Positions 45,586-54,269 of a stretch of 64,000 nt of DNA are shown in pieces (position 1 is the stretch's first letter; each line of letters starts with the position of its first letter). Made by a program: the position numbers and the translations under genes. The DNA is from Streptomyces sp. WAC 01529 (GTDB lineage Bacteria > Actinomycetota > Actinomycetes > Streptomycetales > Streptomycetaceae). The notes under the pieces are model-generated. The model was not told the origin of the DNA, searched no databases, and saw only the letters and a program-made list of their open reading frames with translations. The DNA lies in the NCBI RefSeq assembly GCF_003945545.1, contig NZ_CP029617.1:2677001-2741000 (forward strand), written 5' to 3'.

Positions 45586-46857
45586 ATGACGACAGACTTG
45601 CGGGCGCCGGCCGACTCACGCGCGCTCACGGAGATACGTGTGCTCGCCGAGGCCGAGTGGGACACGTGGTACGGGACGCTGGAGACCGCGTTCGGTGGTG
45701 TCGCCGAGTCGGCCGAGGAGCGGGAGCTGTGGCACGCGCTCACCGAGCACGACAGGTCGATCGGCGTGTGGGAGGGCGACGCGTGCGTGGGGACGGCGGG
45801 GGCCTTCTCCTTCCGCCTCTCGGTGCCGGGCGGCGCGCTCGTGGACGCGGCGGGCGTGACGATGGTGGGCGTGGCGGCGACGCACCGGCGGCGCGGGATC
45901 CTGACCTCGATGATGCGCAGGCAGCTGGACGACATCCGCGCGGGCGGCGAGCCGCTGGCGGTGCTGACGGCGTCCGAGCCGGTCATCTACGGCCGGTTCG
46001 GGTACGGCGCGGCCACCTCGCAGATGAAGGCGGACATCGACACGAGCCGGGTGAGCCTGTCCGTGCCGCCCGGCACGGACGACGTACGCCTGCGCTATGT
46101 GGATCCCGCCGACGTCCGCGTCCACGAGGCCTGCGAGGCGCTCTACGCGCGCCGGGTGGCGGGGCGTCCGGGCATGCTCGCGCGGCAGCCGGGCTGGGAG
46201 CGGCTCGGCCTCCTCGACCCGCCGGGTGAGCGGGGCGGCGCGTCACCGCTCCAGGGCGTGGTCGCCGAGCGCGCGGGCGAGCCGGTCGGATACGCGCGGT
46301 TCGCGGTCAAGCCGGACTGGGAGTGGCAGGGCCCCAAGGGCGCGGTCCACGTACGCGATCTGGAGGCCCTGGACCCGGCGGCGTACGCGGCGCTGTGGCG
46401 GTTCCTCTTCGACATCGACCTGACGTCGTCGGTCCTCGCGCGCAACCGCCCGGTGGACGATCCGCTGCTCCAGCTCGTCTCGGACGTCCGGCGGTGCGAC
46501 CTCGCGGTGCGGGACTCGTTGCACGTACGCCTCGTGGAGGTGGGCGCGGCGCTGGAAGCGCGTACGTATCAGGCGCCGCTCGACGTGGTGTTCGAGGTCG
46601 ACGACGCCTTCTGCCCCTGGAACGCGGGGCGCTGGCGGCTCACCGGCGACGCGAAGGGCGCGTCGTGCGCGCGTACGGAGGACGCGGCCGACCTCGCCCT
46701 GTCGGTGCGGGAGCTGGGCGCGGCGTACCTCGGCGGCGTGTCCCTGTCGTCGCTCGCGGGCGCGGGGCGGGTGCGGGAGCTACGGCGGGGGGCGCTGGCG
46801 GAGGCGTCGGTGGCCTTCGGGTCGGACGTGGCGCCTTGGCTGCCGCACGGGTTCTGA
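45586..46857 (+). CDS. Eis-like GNAT N-acetyltransferase
   Basis: 423 residues. The N-terminal GNAT domain has GVTMVGVAATHRRRGILTSMMR (V/I-x-V-x-P-x-x-R-R-x-G-x-x pattern) and the YGRFGYGAAT motif. A second GNAT-like domain and a C-terminal SCP2-like domain follow, ending ...WLPHGF with the free C-terminal Phe used for catalysis in Eis. Eis enzymes acetylate amines, including aminoglycosides; the natural substrate here is not known. The start ATG at 45586 opens MTTDLRAPADSRALTEIRVL. Confidence 0.9.
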   Translation: MTTDLRAPADSRALTEIRVLAEAEWDTWYGTLETAFGGVAESAEERELWHALTEHDRSIGVWEGDACVGTAGAFSFRLSVPGGALVDAAGVTMVGVAATHRRRGILTSMMRRQLDDIRAGGEPLAVLTASEPVIYGRFGYGAATSQMKADIDTSRVSLSVPPGTDDVRLRYVDPADVRVHEACEALYARRVAGRPGMLARQPGWERLGLLDPPGERGGASPLQGVVAERAGEPVGYARFAVKPDWEWQGPKGAVHVRDLEALDPAAYAALWRFLFDIDLTSSVLARNRPVDDPLLQLVSDVRRCDLAVRDSLHVRLVEVGAALEARTYQAPLDVVFEVDDAFCPWNAGRWRLTGDAKGASCARTEDAADLALSVRELGAAYLGGVSLSSLAGAGRVRELRRGALAEASVAFGSDVAPWLPHGF

Positions 46858-46874
46858 GGAGCCTGCGCGGGGGC

Positions 46875-47129
46875 TCAGGCGGGTTGGTCCAGGGGGGTCT
46901 TGGCCTTGCGGGTGGCGAGGTAGAGGGCGACCAGCCAGGCTATGGCCGACTCGTGGACGGCGACGTTGAGTATGAGGATCGCCCAGCGGAGTTCGACGCC
47001 TCGGTTGAAGGCGATGAGGGACGGCGCCAGGTAGAGCACGATGGTGAGGGTCGCGAGGGCGAGGCCGCCGATGGAGCCGAGATTGAAACCGAGATCGATG
47101 TCGAATCCGGGCATGTCGAACTTGAACAT
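46875..47129 (-). CDS. Small membrane protein, superinfection-immunity-like family
   Basis: 84 residues. The N-terminus MFKFDMPGFDIDLGFNLG precedes two membrane helices (LALATLTIVLYLAPSLIAF and AILILNVAVHESAIAWLVAL), ending in TRKAK. The Tyr-Leu-x-Pro ... Leu-Asn ... Trp-x-x-Ala-Leu pattern resembles the 'superinfection immunity protein' family (phage T4 Imm-like fold), which is common in chromosomes without a phage. Function here is unknown. It is convergent with the Eis-like gene (17-nt gap). Confidence 0.75.
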   Translation of the reverse strand: MFKFDMPGFDIDLGFNLGSIGGLALATLTIVLYLAPSLIAFNRGVELRWAILILNVAVHESAIAWLVALYLATRKAKTPLDQPA

Positions 47130-47202
47130 GGAGGTTCCCCCGCCGAATTGAAGTGAGGTGGTGAGTCATCGCTGGTCAGGCGATCGAACTGGTGAGCCGA
47201 TC

Positions 47203-48036
47203 TTAGCCGCGCCGCCGGTCCGCCCGGCCGGGCCGCTGGCAGGTGGGGCACCAGAAGAGGTTGCGTGCGGCGAGGTCGGCGGTGCGGATGTCGCCGCCGC
47301 AAATGTGGCAGGGCTGGTTCGCCCTGCGGTAGACGTACACCTCGCCGCCGTGGTCGTCGACGCGCGGCGGGCGGCCCATCGCCTCGGGCGTGTGCTCGGG
47401 CCGGACGGTGTCGATCCGGTTGAGCCGGACGCCTTCGCGCATCAGCTCCACGAGGTCCGCCCAGATCGCGTCCCACCGGGCCTCGGTGAGGTCCTTGCCC
47501 TGGGTGTACGGGTCGATGCCGTGCCGGAAGAGGACCTCGGCGCGGTAGACGTTGCCGACGCCGGAGATGACCTTCTGGTCCATGAGGAGCGCGGCGATGG
47601 TGGTACGGCTGCGGGAGATCCGGCGGTACGCCTTGCCGGGGTCGTCCCCTTCCCTGAGGGGGTCCGGGCCGAGGCGCTCGTGTATCGCCTGCTTCTCCTC
47701 GGGCGTGATGAGGGCGCAGGTGGTCGGGCCGCGCAGGTCGGAGTAGTACGTCTCGTTCTGGAGGCGGAGGCGGACGGTGTCCGTGGGGGGCGGGGCGGGG
47801 TGCTCGCCGAGGGCGTACTTGCCGAAGAGGCCGAGGTGGACGTGGACCCAGTCGGCTCGCCCGAACCCCAGGAAGAGGTGCTTGCCGTGGGCCTCGGCGG
47901 TTTCCATCACTTGGCCGGTGAGGAGGGCGGTGCTGTCGCTGAACTTGCCTTGGGGGCTGGTCGCCCGGACTGGACGGTCCTGGAACCGGTTCCGATGCTC
48001 GTGCGCCAGGCGGTGGATGGTGTGGCCCTCCGGCAC
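47203..48036 (-). CDS. Fpg/Nei family DNA glycosylase/AP lyase
   Basis: 277 residues from a GTG (PEGHTIHRLAHEHRNRF). The catalytic Pro-2/Glu-3 pair and the GHTIHRLA continuation are of the Nei rather than the MutM type. The beta-hairpin Lys is in AHGKHLFLGF, the helix-two-turn-helix in DQKVISGVGNVYRAEVLF, and a C4 zinc finger in CHICGGDIRT ... CPTC at the C-terminus. It excises oxidised bases and nicks the strand. In a probable operon behind rpiB, though separated by a 212-bp repeat-bearing gap. Confidence 0.92.
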   Translation of the reverse strand: MPEGHTIHRLAHEHRNRFQDRPVRATSPQGKFSDSTALLTGQVMETAEAHGKHLFLGFGRADWVHVHLGLFGKYALGEHPAPPPTDTVRLRLQNETYYSDLRGPTTCALITPEEKQAIHERLGPDPLREGDDPGKAYRRISRSRTTIAALLMDQKVISGVGNVYRAEVLFRHGIDPYTQGKDLTEARWDAIWADLVELMREGVRLNRIDTVRPEHTPEAMGRPPRVDDHGGEVYVYRRANQPCHICGGDIRTADLAARNLFWCPTCQRPGRADRRRG

Positions 48037-48115
48037 GGGGTCCCTCCGGGGGTTGAGCGGAAGAAATCAGCCCCTCCGGCTGGGGCTGCGGTCAAAACTC
48101 GCCTTAAGGGCTCGT

Positions 48116-48210
48116 CCTCAAACGCCGGACGGGCTGGGAATCTCCAGCGCGGCCAGCAGAAGAAACATCCGAGCCGGGGGACGAAAAAACAGCCCCTCCG
48201 GCGTTTGAGG
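48116..48210. repeat. Inverted pair of a dispersed Streptomyces intergenic repeat
   Basis: cctcaaacgccggacgggctg (first 20 of 21 bases from 48116) and, inverted at 48190-48210, cagcccctccggcgtttgag plus g match at 20 of 21 positions. A related short hairpin (cagcccc/ggggctg) lies at 48068-48088, and ggggtccggggcggagcccc follows at about 48214. This is a compound element of repeats that I recall as frequent between Streptomyces genes. It separates rpiB from the glycosylase gene and could act as an RNA terminator or stabiliser. Confidence 0.75.
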
Positions 48211-48248
48211 AGCGGGGTCCGGGGCGGAGCCCCGTGGGGGGGGTGGAC

Positions 48249-48734
48249 TTACTGCTCGGGGTGGCCGGGCGGGATGGGGGGCAGGACGCCCGTTGACTCG
48301 TAAGCCGACAGCATGTCGATGCGGCGAGTGTGACGCTCCTCACCCGAGTACGGCGTGCTCAAGAAGATCTCGACGAACTTGGTCGCGTCCTCCTGCGTGT
48401 GCATCCGGCCGCCGATAGAGATGACGTTCGCGTCATTGTGCTGGCGCCCGAGCGCCGCCGTCTCCTCGCTCCAGGCCAGCGCCGCGCGGACGCCCTTGAC
48501 CTTGTTCGCGGCGATCTGCTCGCCGTTGCCGGAGCCGCCGATGACGATGCCGAGGGAGTCGGGGTCCGCGGCGGTCCTCTCCGCGGCGCGCAGGCAGAAC
48601 GGCGGGTAGTCGTCCTGGGCGTCATAGATGTGGGGCCCGCAGTCGACGGGCTCGTGGCCGTGGCTCTTGAGCCATTCGACCAGGTGGTTCTTGAGTTCGT
48701 AGCCGGCATGATCCGAGCCGAGGTACACGCGCAT
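48249..48734 (-). CDS. rpiB: Ribose-5-phosphate isomerase B
   Basis: 161 residues from MRVYLGSDHAGYELK, the RpiB/LacAB family opening. The active-site segment GGSGNGEQIAANKVKGVRAAL has Gly-Ser-Gly rather than the Cys of E. coli RpiB, as in mycobacterial-type enzymes. HNDANVISIGGR is also conserved. It interconverts ribulose- and ribose-5-phosphate. Length normal. An upstream in-frame extension exists but lacks conservation. Confidence 0.94.
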   Translation of the reverse strand: MRVYLGSDHAGYELKNHLVEWLKSHGHEPVDCGPHIYDAQDDYPPFCLRAAERTAADPDSLGIVIGGSGNGEQIAANKVKGVRAALAWSEETAALGRQHNDANVISIGGRMHTQEDATKFVEIFLSTPYSGEERHTRRIDMLSAYESTGVLPPIPPGHPEQ

Positions 48735-48907
48735 GCGTCCGAGTGTGGCACGCCGCGCGCCGGGTATCCGCGACCGGGGCCGGGCCTCCGGGACCAAGGT
48801 CCAGGCCAAACGGCTGGAATGCAACGATCCGGATTCAGGACTTCCGTCCCGATCGCTCCTGAGTTTGAATGCGGGGGCTCGTGACCCGAGAACTTAAGGA
48901 TTCGTCC

Positions 48908-50365
48908 ATGACCTCGCAACCCTCCCTTGCGAAGGCAGACAGCACGCCCCCAACCCCTGGGGATCAGCGGTCTGGCGGCAGTGGTGACACCGGCGACACC
49001 GGCGACGGCCTGAAAGCGGGTCTCAAGAACCGCCACCTCTCCATGATCGCGATCGGCGGCGTGATCGGCGCCGGTCTCTTCGTCGGCTCAAGCTCCGGCA
49101 TCGCCGCCGCCGGGCCCGCGATCCTCATCTCGTACGCCCTCGTCGGCACGATGGTCGTCCTCGTGATGCGGATGCTCGGTGAGATGGCCGCCGCACGGCC
49201 CACCTCCGGCTCCTTCTCCACCTACGCCGACCAGGCGCTCGGCCGCTGGGCCGGCTTCTCCATCGGCTGGCTCTACTGGTTCTTCTGGGTCGTGGTGCTC
49301 GCGGTGGAGGCCACCGCCGGTGCCGTGATCCTCAACGGCTGGATACCCGCCGTCCCCCAGTGGGGCTGGGCGCTCATCGTGATGGTGGTGCTCACCGCCA
49401 CGAACCTCGTCTCGGTCGGCTCGTACGGCGAGTTCGAGTTCTGGTTCGCCGGGATCAAGGTCGTCGCGATCGGCGGCTTCGTCGTCATCGGTCTGCTCGC
49501 CGTCTTCGGCCTGCTGCCCGGCTCCGACAACCCGGGCGCCGGATTCGCGCACCTCACGGACGCGGGCGGCTTCATGCCCAAGGGCGCGGGCGCCATCCTC
49601 ACCGGTGTGCTGATGGTCGTCTTCTCCTTCATGGGCAGCGAGATCGTCACGCTGGCCGCCGGTGAGTCCGAGGACCCGCAGCGCGCGGTCACCAAGGCGA
49701 CGAACAGCGTCATCTGGCGCATCGGCGTCTTCTACCTGGGCTCGATCTTCGTCGTCGTCACCCTCCTTCCGTGGGACGACAAGTCGATCACCAAGGACGG
49801 CAGCTATGTCGCCGCGCTGAACTCGATCGGCATCCCGCACGCCGGTCAGGTCATGAACGTCATCGTCCTCACGGCCGTGCTCTCCTGCCTCAACTCCGGC
49901 CTCTACACCGCCTCCCGCATGGCCTTCTCGCTCGGCCAGCGCGGCGACGCGCCGAAGTCCTTCGCGCAGACGAACAAGCGGGGCGTGCCGGTGGCCGCGA
50001 TCCTCGGTTCCGTCGTCTTCGGTTTCATCGCCGTCTGGTTCAACTACCAGTGGAAGGACACCGTCTTCGACTTCCTGCTGAACTCGTCGGGCGCGGTGGC
50101 CCTCTTCGTATGGCTGATGATCTGCTTCACGCAGCTGCGGATGCGCGGGATCATCCTGCGCGAGGAGCCGGAGAAGCTCGTCGTGAAGATGTGGCTCTTC
50201 CCGTATCTGACGTGGGTCACCATCGCGATGATCTCGTTCGTCCTCGTCTACATGCTGACCGACGAGACCGGGCGCAAGCAGGTGCTGCTCTCGCTCCTGG
50301 CGGCCGCGTTCGTGGTCGTGTTCTCGCTGGTGCGGGAGAAGGTCCGGCCCAGGGTCGACGCCTGA
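48908..50365 (+). CDS. Amino-acid permease (APC/AAT family), paralogue 1
   Basis: 485 residues from MTSQPSLAKADSTPPTPG. After a 45-residue polar N-terminus come 12 membrane helices; the first has the family motif SMIAIGGVIGAGLFVGSSSGI. YGEFEFWFAGIKVVAI and PHAGQVMNVIVLTAVLSCLNSGLYTASRM are AAT-family landmarks (GabP, AnsP, CycA types). The substrate is unknown. Two further copies lie at 52669 and 54270; this one is the most diverged. It is not in an operon with catabolic genes. Confidence 0.92.
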   Translation: MTSQPSLAKADSTPPTPGDQRSGGSGDTGDTGDGLKAGLKNRHLSMIAIGGVIGAGLFVGSSSGIAAAGPAILISYALVGTMVVLVMRMLGEMAAARPTSGSFSTYADQALGRWAGFSIGWLYWFFWVVVLAVEATAGAVILNGWIPAVPQWGWALIVMVVLTATNLVSVGSYGEFEFWFAGIKVVAIGGFVVIGLLAVFGLLPGSDNPGAGFAHLTDAGGFMPKGAGAILTGVLMVVFSFMGSEIVTLAAGESEDPQRAVTKATNSVIWRIGVFYLGSIFVVVTLLPWDDKSITKDGSYVAALNSIGIPHAGQVMNVIVLTAVLSCLNSGLYTASRMAFSLGQRGDAPKSFAQTNKRGVPVAAILGSVVFGFIAVWFNYQWKDTVFDFLLNSSGAVALFVWLMICFTQLRMRGIILREEPEKLVVKMWLFPYLTWVTIAMISFVLVYMLTDETGRKQVLLSLLAAAFVVVFSLVREKVRPRVDA

Positions 50366-50491
50366 TCCTTCTCGGCTTCTTCTCGGGGTCCCGTGATTAG
50401 TTGACGGCAGTTGTCAGCTTTTCGCGGGACCCTCTCCGTTGATCAGGCAGATGTACGCGGCTCAGGCGTACGCGGCTCAACGGAGGACCCC

Positions 50492-51829
50492 GTGGATTTC
50501 ACCGCCCAGCAATTCGTGTTCCGGCCCGGCGACCCCGGGTACGAGGACGGACTCGCCGGATTCCAGACCGGTTTCGTGACCCGGCCCGACCTCGTCGTCG
50601 GCGCCACGAGCGCCGAGGACGTCGTCGCCGCCGTGTCGTACGCCGCCGGGCAGGGCCTGCCCGTAGGGGTGCAGGCCACCGGGCACGGGCTTCCCGGCGC
50701 CTCGGAGGGCGGCGTACTGATCAGTACGCGGCACATGGACTCCGTACGGGTCGACGCCGACGCCCGTACCGTCACCGTCGGCGCCGGTGCCCGCTGGGGG
50801 CAGGTCGTCGAGGCGGCGGCGCCCCACGGGCTGGCCCCGCTGAACGGCTCGGCGCCGGGCGTGGGCGTCGTCTCGTACACGCTGGGCGGCGGTCTCGGCA
50901 TCCTGGCCCGGGAGTTCGGATACGCGGCCGACCACGTCCGCTCCCTGGACGTCGTCACGGCCGACGGCACCCTGCGCCATGTCACCGCCGAGAGCGCCCC
51001 CGAGCTGTTCTGGGGCCTGCTCGGCGGCGGCGCGAACCTCGGCGTGGTCACGGAGCTGGAGATCGGCCTGGTGCCGGTGGCGAGGCTCTACGGCGGGGCG
51101 ATCACCTTCGACGGGCGTACGACGGAACCGGCCGCCCTGCTGCGCGGCTACGAGGAGTGGACGCGGACCCTGCCCGACGAGCTGACCTCGTCGCTCGCCG
51201 CGGTGGTCTACCCGGACCTGCCCCAACTCCCGCCCCCGCTGCGGGGCCGCTACCTCGTCTCGGTGCGCGTCGCGTTCACCGGAGCGGCCGCCGAGGGCGA
51301 GCGTCTGGTGGCGCCGTTGCGCGCGCTCGGGCCCGCCGTGTCGGACACGCTGCGGGAGATGCCGTACACCGAGAGCCCCACCATCCACAGCGACCCGGAC
51401 TTCCCGCACGCGTACTACGGGGACAGCGCGCTGCTGAGCGGCCTCGATGTCACCACGGCCGGTGAGCTGCTCGCGCTGACCGGGCCGGACGCCGACGCGA
51501 TGCACGTCGTCCAGCTCAACCACCTGGGCGGGGCGCTCGGGCGGCCCGCGCCGAACGCGGTGCCCTATCGGGAGGCGGGGTGGCTGGTGCGGATCCTCTC
51601 CCCGTTGGATGGCACCAGCGTCGCTGTGGCACGGGAGGTGCACGCGCGGGCGTTCGGGTGTGTGGCGGGGCAGCGGCTGGGGCGCTCCCTGAACTTCGCG
51701 TTCGGCGGCGGCGACCGGCCCGAGGGGCTGTACGACGCCGATACGCGAAAGAGGCTCGCCGAGTTGAAGGCCACGTACGACCCGGCGAACCTCTTCAGGC
51801 GGAACTACAGCGTGCGGCAAGTCCTTTAG
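50492..51829 (+). CDS. FAD-binding (berberine bridge enzyme-like) oxidoreductase
   Basis: 445 residues from the GTG at 50492 (DFTAQQFVFRPGDPGYEDG), preceded by GGAGG; the frame is also open from 50411. The FAD-binding PCMH fold contains VGVQATGHGLPGAS, with the His that is usually covalently bound to FAD. GVGVVSYTLGGGLGILAREFG follows, where the second covalent Cys of bicovalent BBE enzymes is absent. The substrate-binding domain and a C-terminal BBE segment (ATYDPANLFRRNYSV) complete the protein. The substrate is unknown. It ends 4 nt inside the convergent bioY stop. Confidence 0.88.
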   Translation: MDFTAQQFVFRPGDPGYEDGLAGFQTGFVTRPDLVVGATSAEDVVAAVSYAAGQGLPVGVQATGHGLPGASEGGVLISTRHMDSVRVDADARTVTVGAGARWGQVVEAAAPHGLAPLNGSAPGVGVVSYTLGGGLGILAREFGYAADHVRSLDVVTADGTLRHVTAESAPELFWGLLGGGANLGVVTELEIGLVPVARLYGGAITFDGRTTEPAALLRGYEEWTRTLPDELTSSLAAVVYPDLPQLPPPLRGRYLVSVRVAFTGAAAEGERLVAPLRALGPAVSDTLREMPYTESPTIHSDPDFPHAYYGDSALLSGLDVTTAGELLALTGPDADAMHVVQLNHLGGALGRPAPNAVPYREAGWLVRILSPLDGTSVAVAREVHARAFGCVAGQRLGRSLNFAFGGGDRPEGLYDADTRKRLAELKATYDPANLFRRNYSVRQVL

Positions 51830-52404
51830 CGGTCGAGCAGCTTCCAGGCCGTGGGCAGCGCGCCCATCGCGAGGGCGGCCTTCAGGGCGTCGCCGATCAG
51901 GAAGGGCGTGAGCCCGACGGCGACGGCCTGGGTCAGCGACATGCCGGTGGCGGCGGCGAGGTAGGGGACGCCGACCGCGTAGATGATCGCGGAGCCGAGC
52001 GCCATCGTGCCCGCCATGCGCAGGACCGAGCGGTCGGCGCCGCGGCGGGCGAGGGCGCCCACGACGGTGGCGGCGAGCAGCATGCCGAGGATGTAGCCGA
52101 GGGTGGGGAGCGCGGCGCCCGACTTCGCCTGCGCGAACCACGGCATGCCGGCCATGCCGACGAGGGCGTACAGCGCGAGGGAGAGGAAGCCGCGGCGGGC
52201 GCCGAGCGCGGTGCCGACGAGCAGCGCGGCGAAGGTCTGCCCGGTCACCGGAACGGGCGAGCCCGGTACGGGCACCGCGATCTGGGCGGCGATCCCGGTG
52301 AGCGCGGCGCCGCCGAGCACGAGCGCCGCGTCCTTCACGCGGGACGCGGGCAGCAGGTCGGCGAGGACCTGGCCGGGGCGGGTGGTGGCAGCGGCGATGC
52401 TCAT
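51826..52404 (-). CDS. bioY: BioY, substrate-binding component of the biotin ECF transporter
   Basis: 192 residues from MSIAAATTRPGQVLADLLPAS. Six membrane helices with the BioY core IAVPVPGSPVPVTGQTFAALLVG and GMPWFAQAKSG ... LPTLGYILG. It takes up biotin, in many species with BioM/BioN, neither of which is adjacent here. The gene ends in a 4-nt overlap with the flavoprotein oxidase on the other strand. No biotin-regulator box was recognised in the 264-nt divergent gap. Confidence 0.93.
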   Translation of the reverse strand: MSIAAATTRPGQVLADLLPASRVKDAALVLGGAALTGIAAQIAVPVPGSPVPVTGQTFAALLVGTALGARRGFLSLALYALVGMAGMPWFAQAKSGAALPTLGYILGMLLAATVVGALARRGADRSVLRMAGTMALGSAIIYAVGVPYLAAATGMSLTQAVAVGLTPFLIGDALKAALAMGALPTAWKLLDR

Positions 52405-52668
52405 CGGGACTCCGCGGGGGGCTTGGGCGGGTTGGGACGCGTTGACGCTATCCCAGGCGGGGGCGCCCCCACAGGGGCTCCGGGCGACAACCCGGGGGCG
52501 GGGCCTTGGTGGGCTCCGGACAAAGGGCGCCGCGTATAGGCCGTACGGCGTGATGCTCGTCACGGAGGTGGGCGGGTGGGTGCCCCGTTTTGCACGGAGG
52601 GCTGCCGCCCGGGGAGACTGTGGGGTCCCGCCAAATGTTTTGTGAACCTGAGAGCAGCGCTGAGCACC

Positions 52669-54111
52669 ATGCACGACTCCTCCCCCGATAAATCGGCGCC
52701 CGGCACCGGGGGTTGTGCCCACCCGTCCCGCCCTGCGGGACGATTGCCCACAACGGGGACCCCGGAACCGCTGGGTGGTGGGCTTAAGCAGCGGCACCTC
52801 ACCATGCTTGGGCTGGGTGGGGTTATTGGGGCCGGGCTCTTCGTGGGGTCGGGGGCGGGGATCGCGGTCGCGGGGCCCGGGATCGTCGTCTCGTATCTGA
52901 TCGCGGGCGCGCTCGCGATGTGCGTGATGCGGATGCTGGGCGAGATGTCGGCGGCGATGCCCGCGTCGGGCTCCTTCTCCGTGCACGCGGAGCGCGCGCT
53001 GGGCCGCTGGGCCGGGTTCAGCGTCGGCTGGCTCTACTGGTTCCTGCTGGTGGTCGTGCTCGCCGTGGAGGCGACCGGCGCCGCGCAGATCGCGAACGGC
53101 TGGGCGCCCGCCGTCCCGCAGTGGGCCTGGGTGCTGATCTTCATGCTGGTCTTCACCGGCGCCAACCTCGCGGCGGTGAAGAACTTCGGCGAGTTCGAGT
53201 TCTGGTTCGCGGCGCTGAAGGTCTTCGCGATCGTGGCGTTCCTGGTGCTCGGACTGCTCGCGATCTTCGGGGTCCTCCCGGAGACCGATCCCGTGGGCCT
53301 CACCCATCTCAGCGGCGACGGCGGCTTCCTGCCCAACGGCTGGGAGGGTGTGACCTCCGGCGTACTCGCCGTCGTCTTCGCCTTCGGCGGCCTGGAGGTC
53401 GTCACGATCGCGGCCGCCGAGTCCGACGACCCGGTCCGCTCGGTCGCCCGCGCGGTGCGCAGCGCGGTCTACCGCATCCTCTTCTTCTATGTCGGTTCGA
53501 TGCTGGTCATCGTGACGGTCCTGCCGTGGACCGCGCAGCAGGCCGGGGCAAGCCCCTACGTGACGGTCCTGGACTCGATCGGCGTGCCGTCCGCCGGGAC
53601 CATCATGAACATCGTGGTGTTCGTCGCCCTGCTCTCGGCGCTGAACGCCAACCTCTACGGGTCCTCCCGGATGGTCTTCTCCCTCGCCGAGCGCGGCGAG
53701 GCCCCCAAGGCCCTCCTGAAGGTCTCCGGCGGCGGGGTCCCGCGCCGCGCGGTCCTCGCTTCGGTCGCTTTCGGCTTCGTATCGGTCGTACTCAATCTGA
53801 AGTGGCCCGACTCGGTCTTCCTCTACATGCTCAACTCGGTCGGCGCCGTGCTGTTGTTCGTATGGGCGCTGATCGCGGTCTCCCAGCTGCGGCTGCGGCG
53901 GCGCATCGAGCGCGAGGCCCCGGAGCGGCTGGTGCTGCGGATGTGGGCGTTCCCGTATCTGACCTGGGCGGCGCTGGTCGCGATGGCCGCCGTACTCGGT
54001 CTGATGCTCAACGACGACGGGGCGCGGCCGCAGCTGCTGTGGTCGGCGGGGGCGACGGGGCTCGTGCTCGCGGTGGCGGGGCTGCGGGAGTGGCGTGAGC
54101 GACGGGCGTGA
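52669..54111 (+). CDS. Amino-acid permease (APC/AAT family), paralogue 2
   Basis: 480 residues from MHDSSPDKSAPGTGGC; upstream frame to 52576 is open but unconserved. Twelve membrane helices. LTMLGLGGVIGAGLFVGSGAG and NFGEFEFWFAALKVFAI match paralogue 3 nearly residue for residue, so 2 and 3 are the closer pair. PSAGTIMNIVVFVALLSALNANLYGSSRMVFS corresponds to helix 8. The substrate is unknown. Confidence 0.92.
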   Translation: MHDSSPDKSAPGTGGCAHPSRPAGRLPTTGTPEPLGGGLKQRHLTMLGLGGVIGAGLFVGSGAGIAVAGPGIVVSYLIAGALAMCVMRMLGEMSAAMPASGSFSVHAERALGRWAGFSVGWLYWFLLVVVLAVEATGAAQIANGWAPAVPQWAWVLIFMLVFTGANLAAVKNFGEFEFWFAALKVFAIVAFLVLGLLAIFGVLPETDPVGLTHLSGDGGFLPNGWEGVTSGVLAVVFAFGGLEVVTIAAAESDDPVRSVARAVRSAVYRILFFYVGSMLVIVTVLPWTAQQAGASPYVTVLDSIGVPSAGTIMNIVVFVALLSALNANLYGSSRMVFSLAERGEAPKALLKVSGGGVPRRAVLASVAFGFVSVVLNLKWPDSVFLYMLNSVGAVLLFVWALIAVSQLRLRRRIEREAPERLVLRMWAFPYLTWAALVAMAAVLGLMLNDDGARPQLLWSAGATGLVLAVAGLREWRERRA

Positions 54112-54269
54112 AGTTTCTGTGAACGTGGCGTGTTCGTTTCTTCACGACGTGTAGGCGTCGTGTCCGTATAGCGGTCAGCCATTCCCTGTCAGCGGTACCG
54201 GACTTCAGACTGTGGGCCCGCTCGACCCCCCACTCGTCCCCCGTCTCGGCTAGTGAACAGGGCCCGCCC

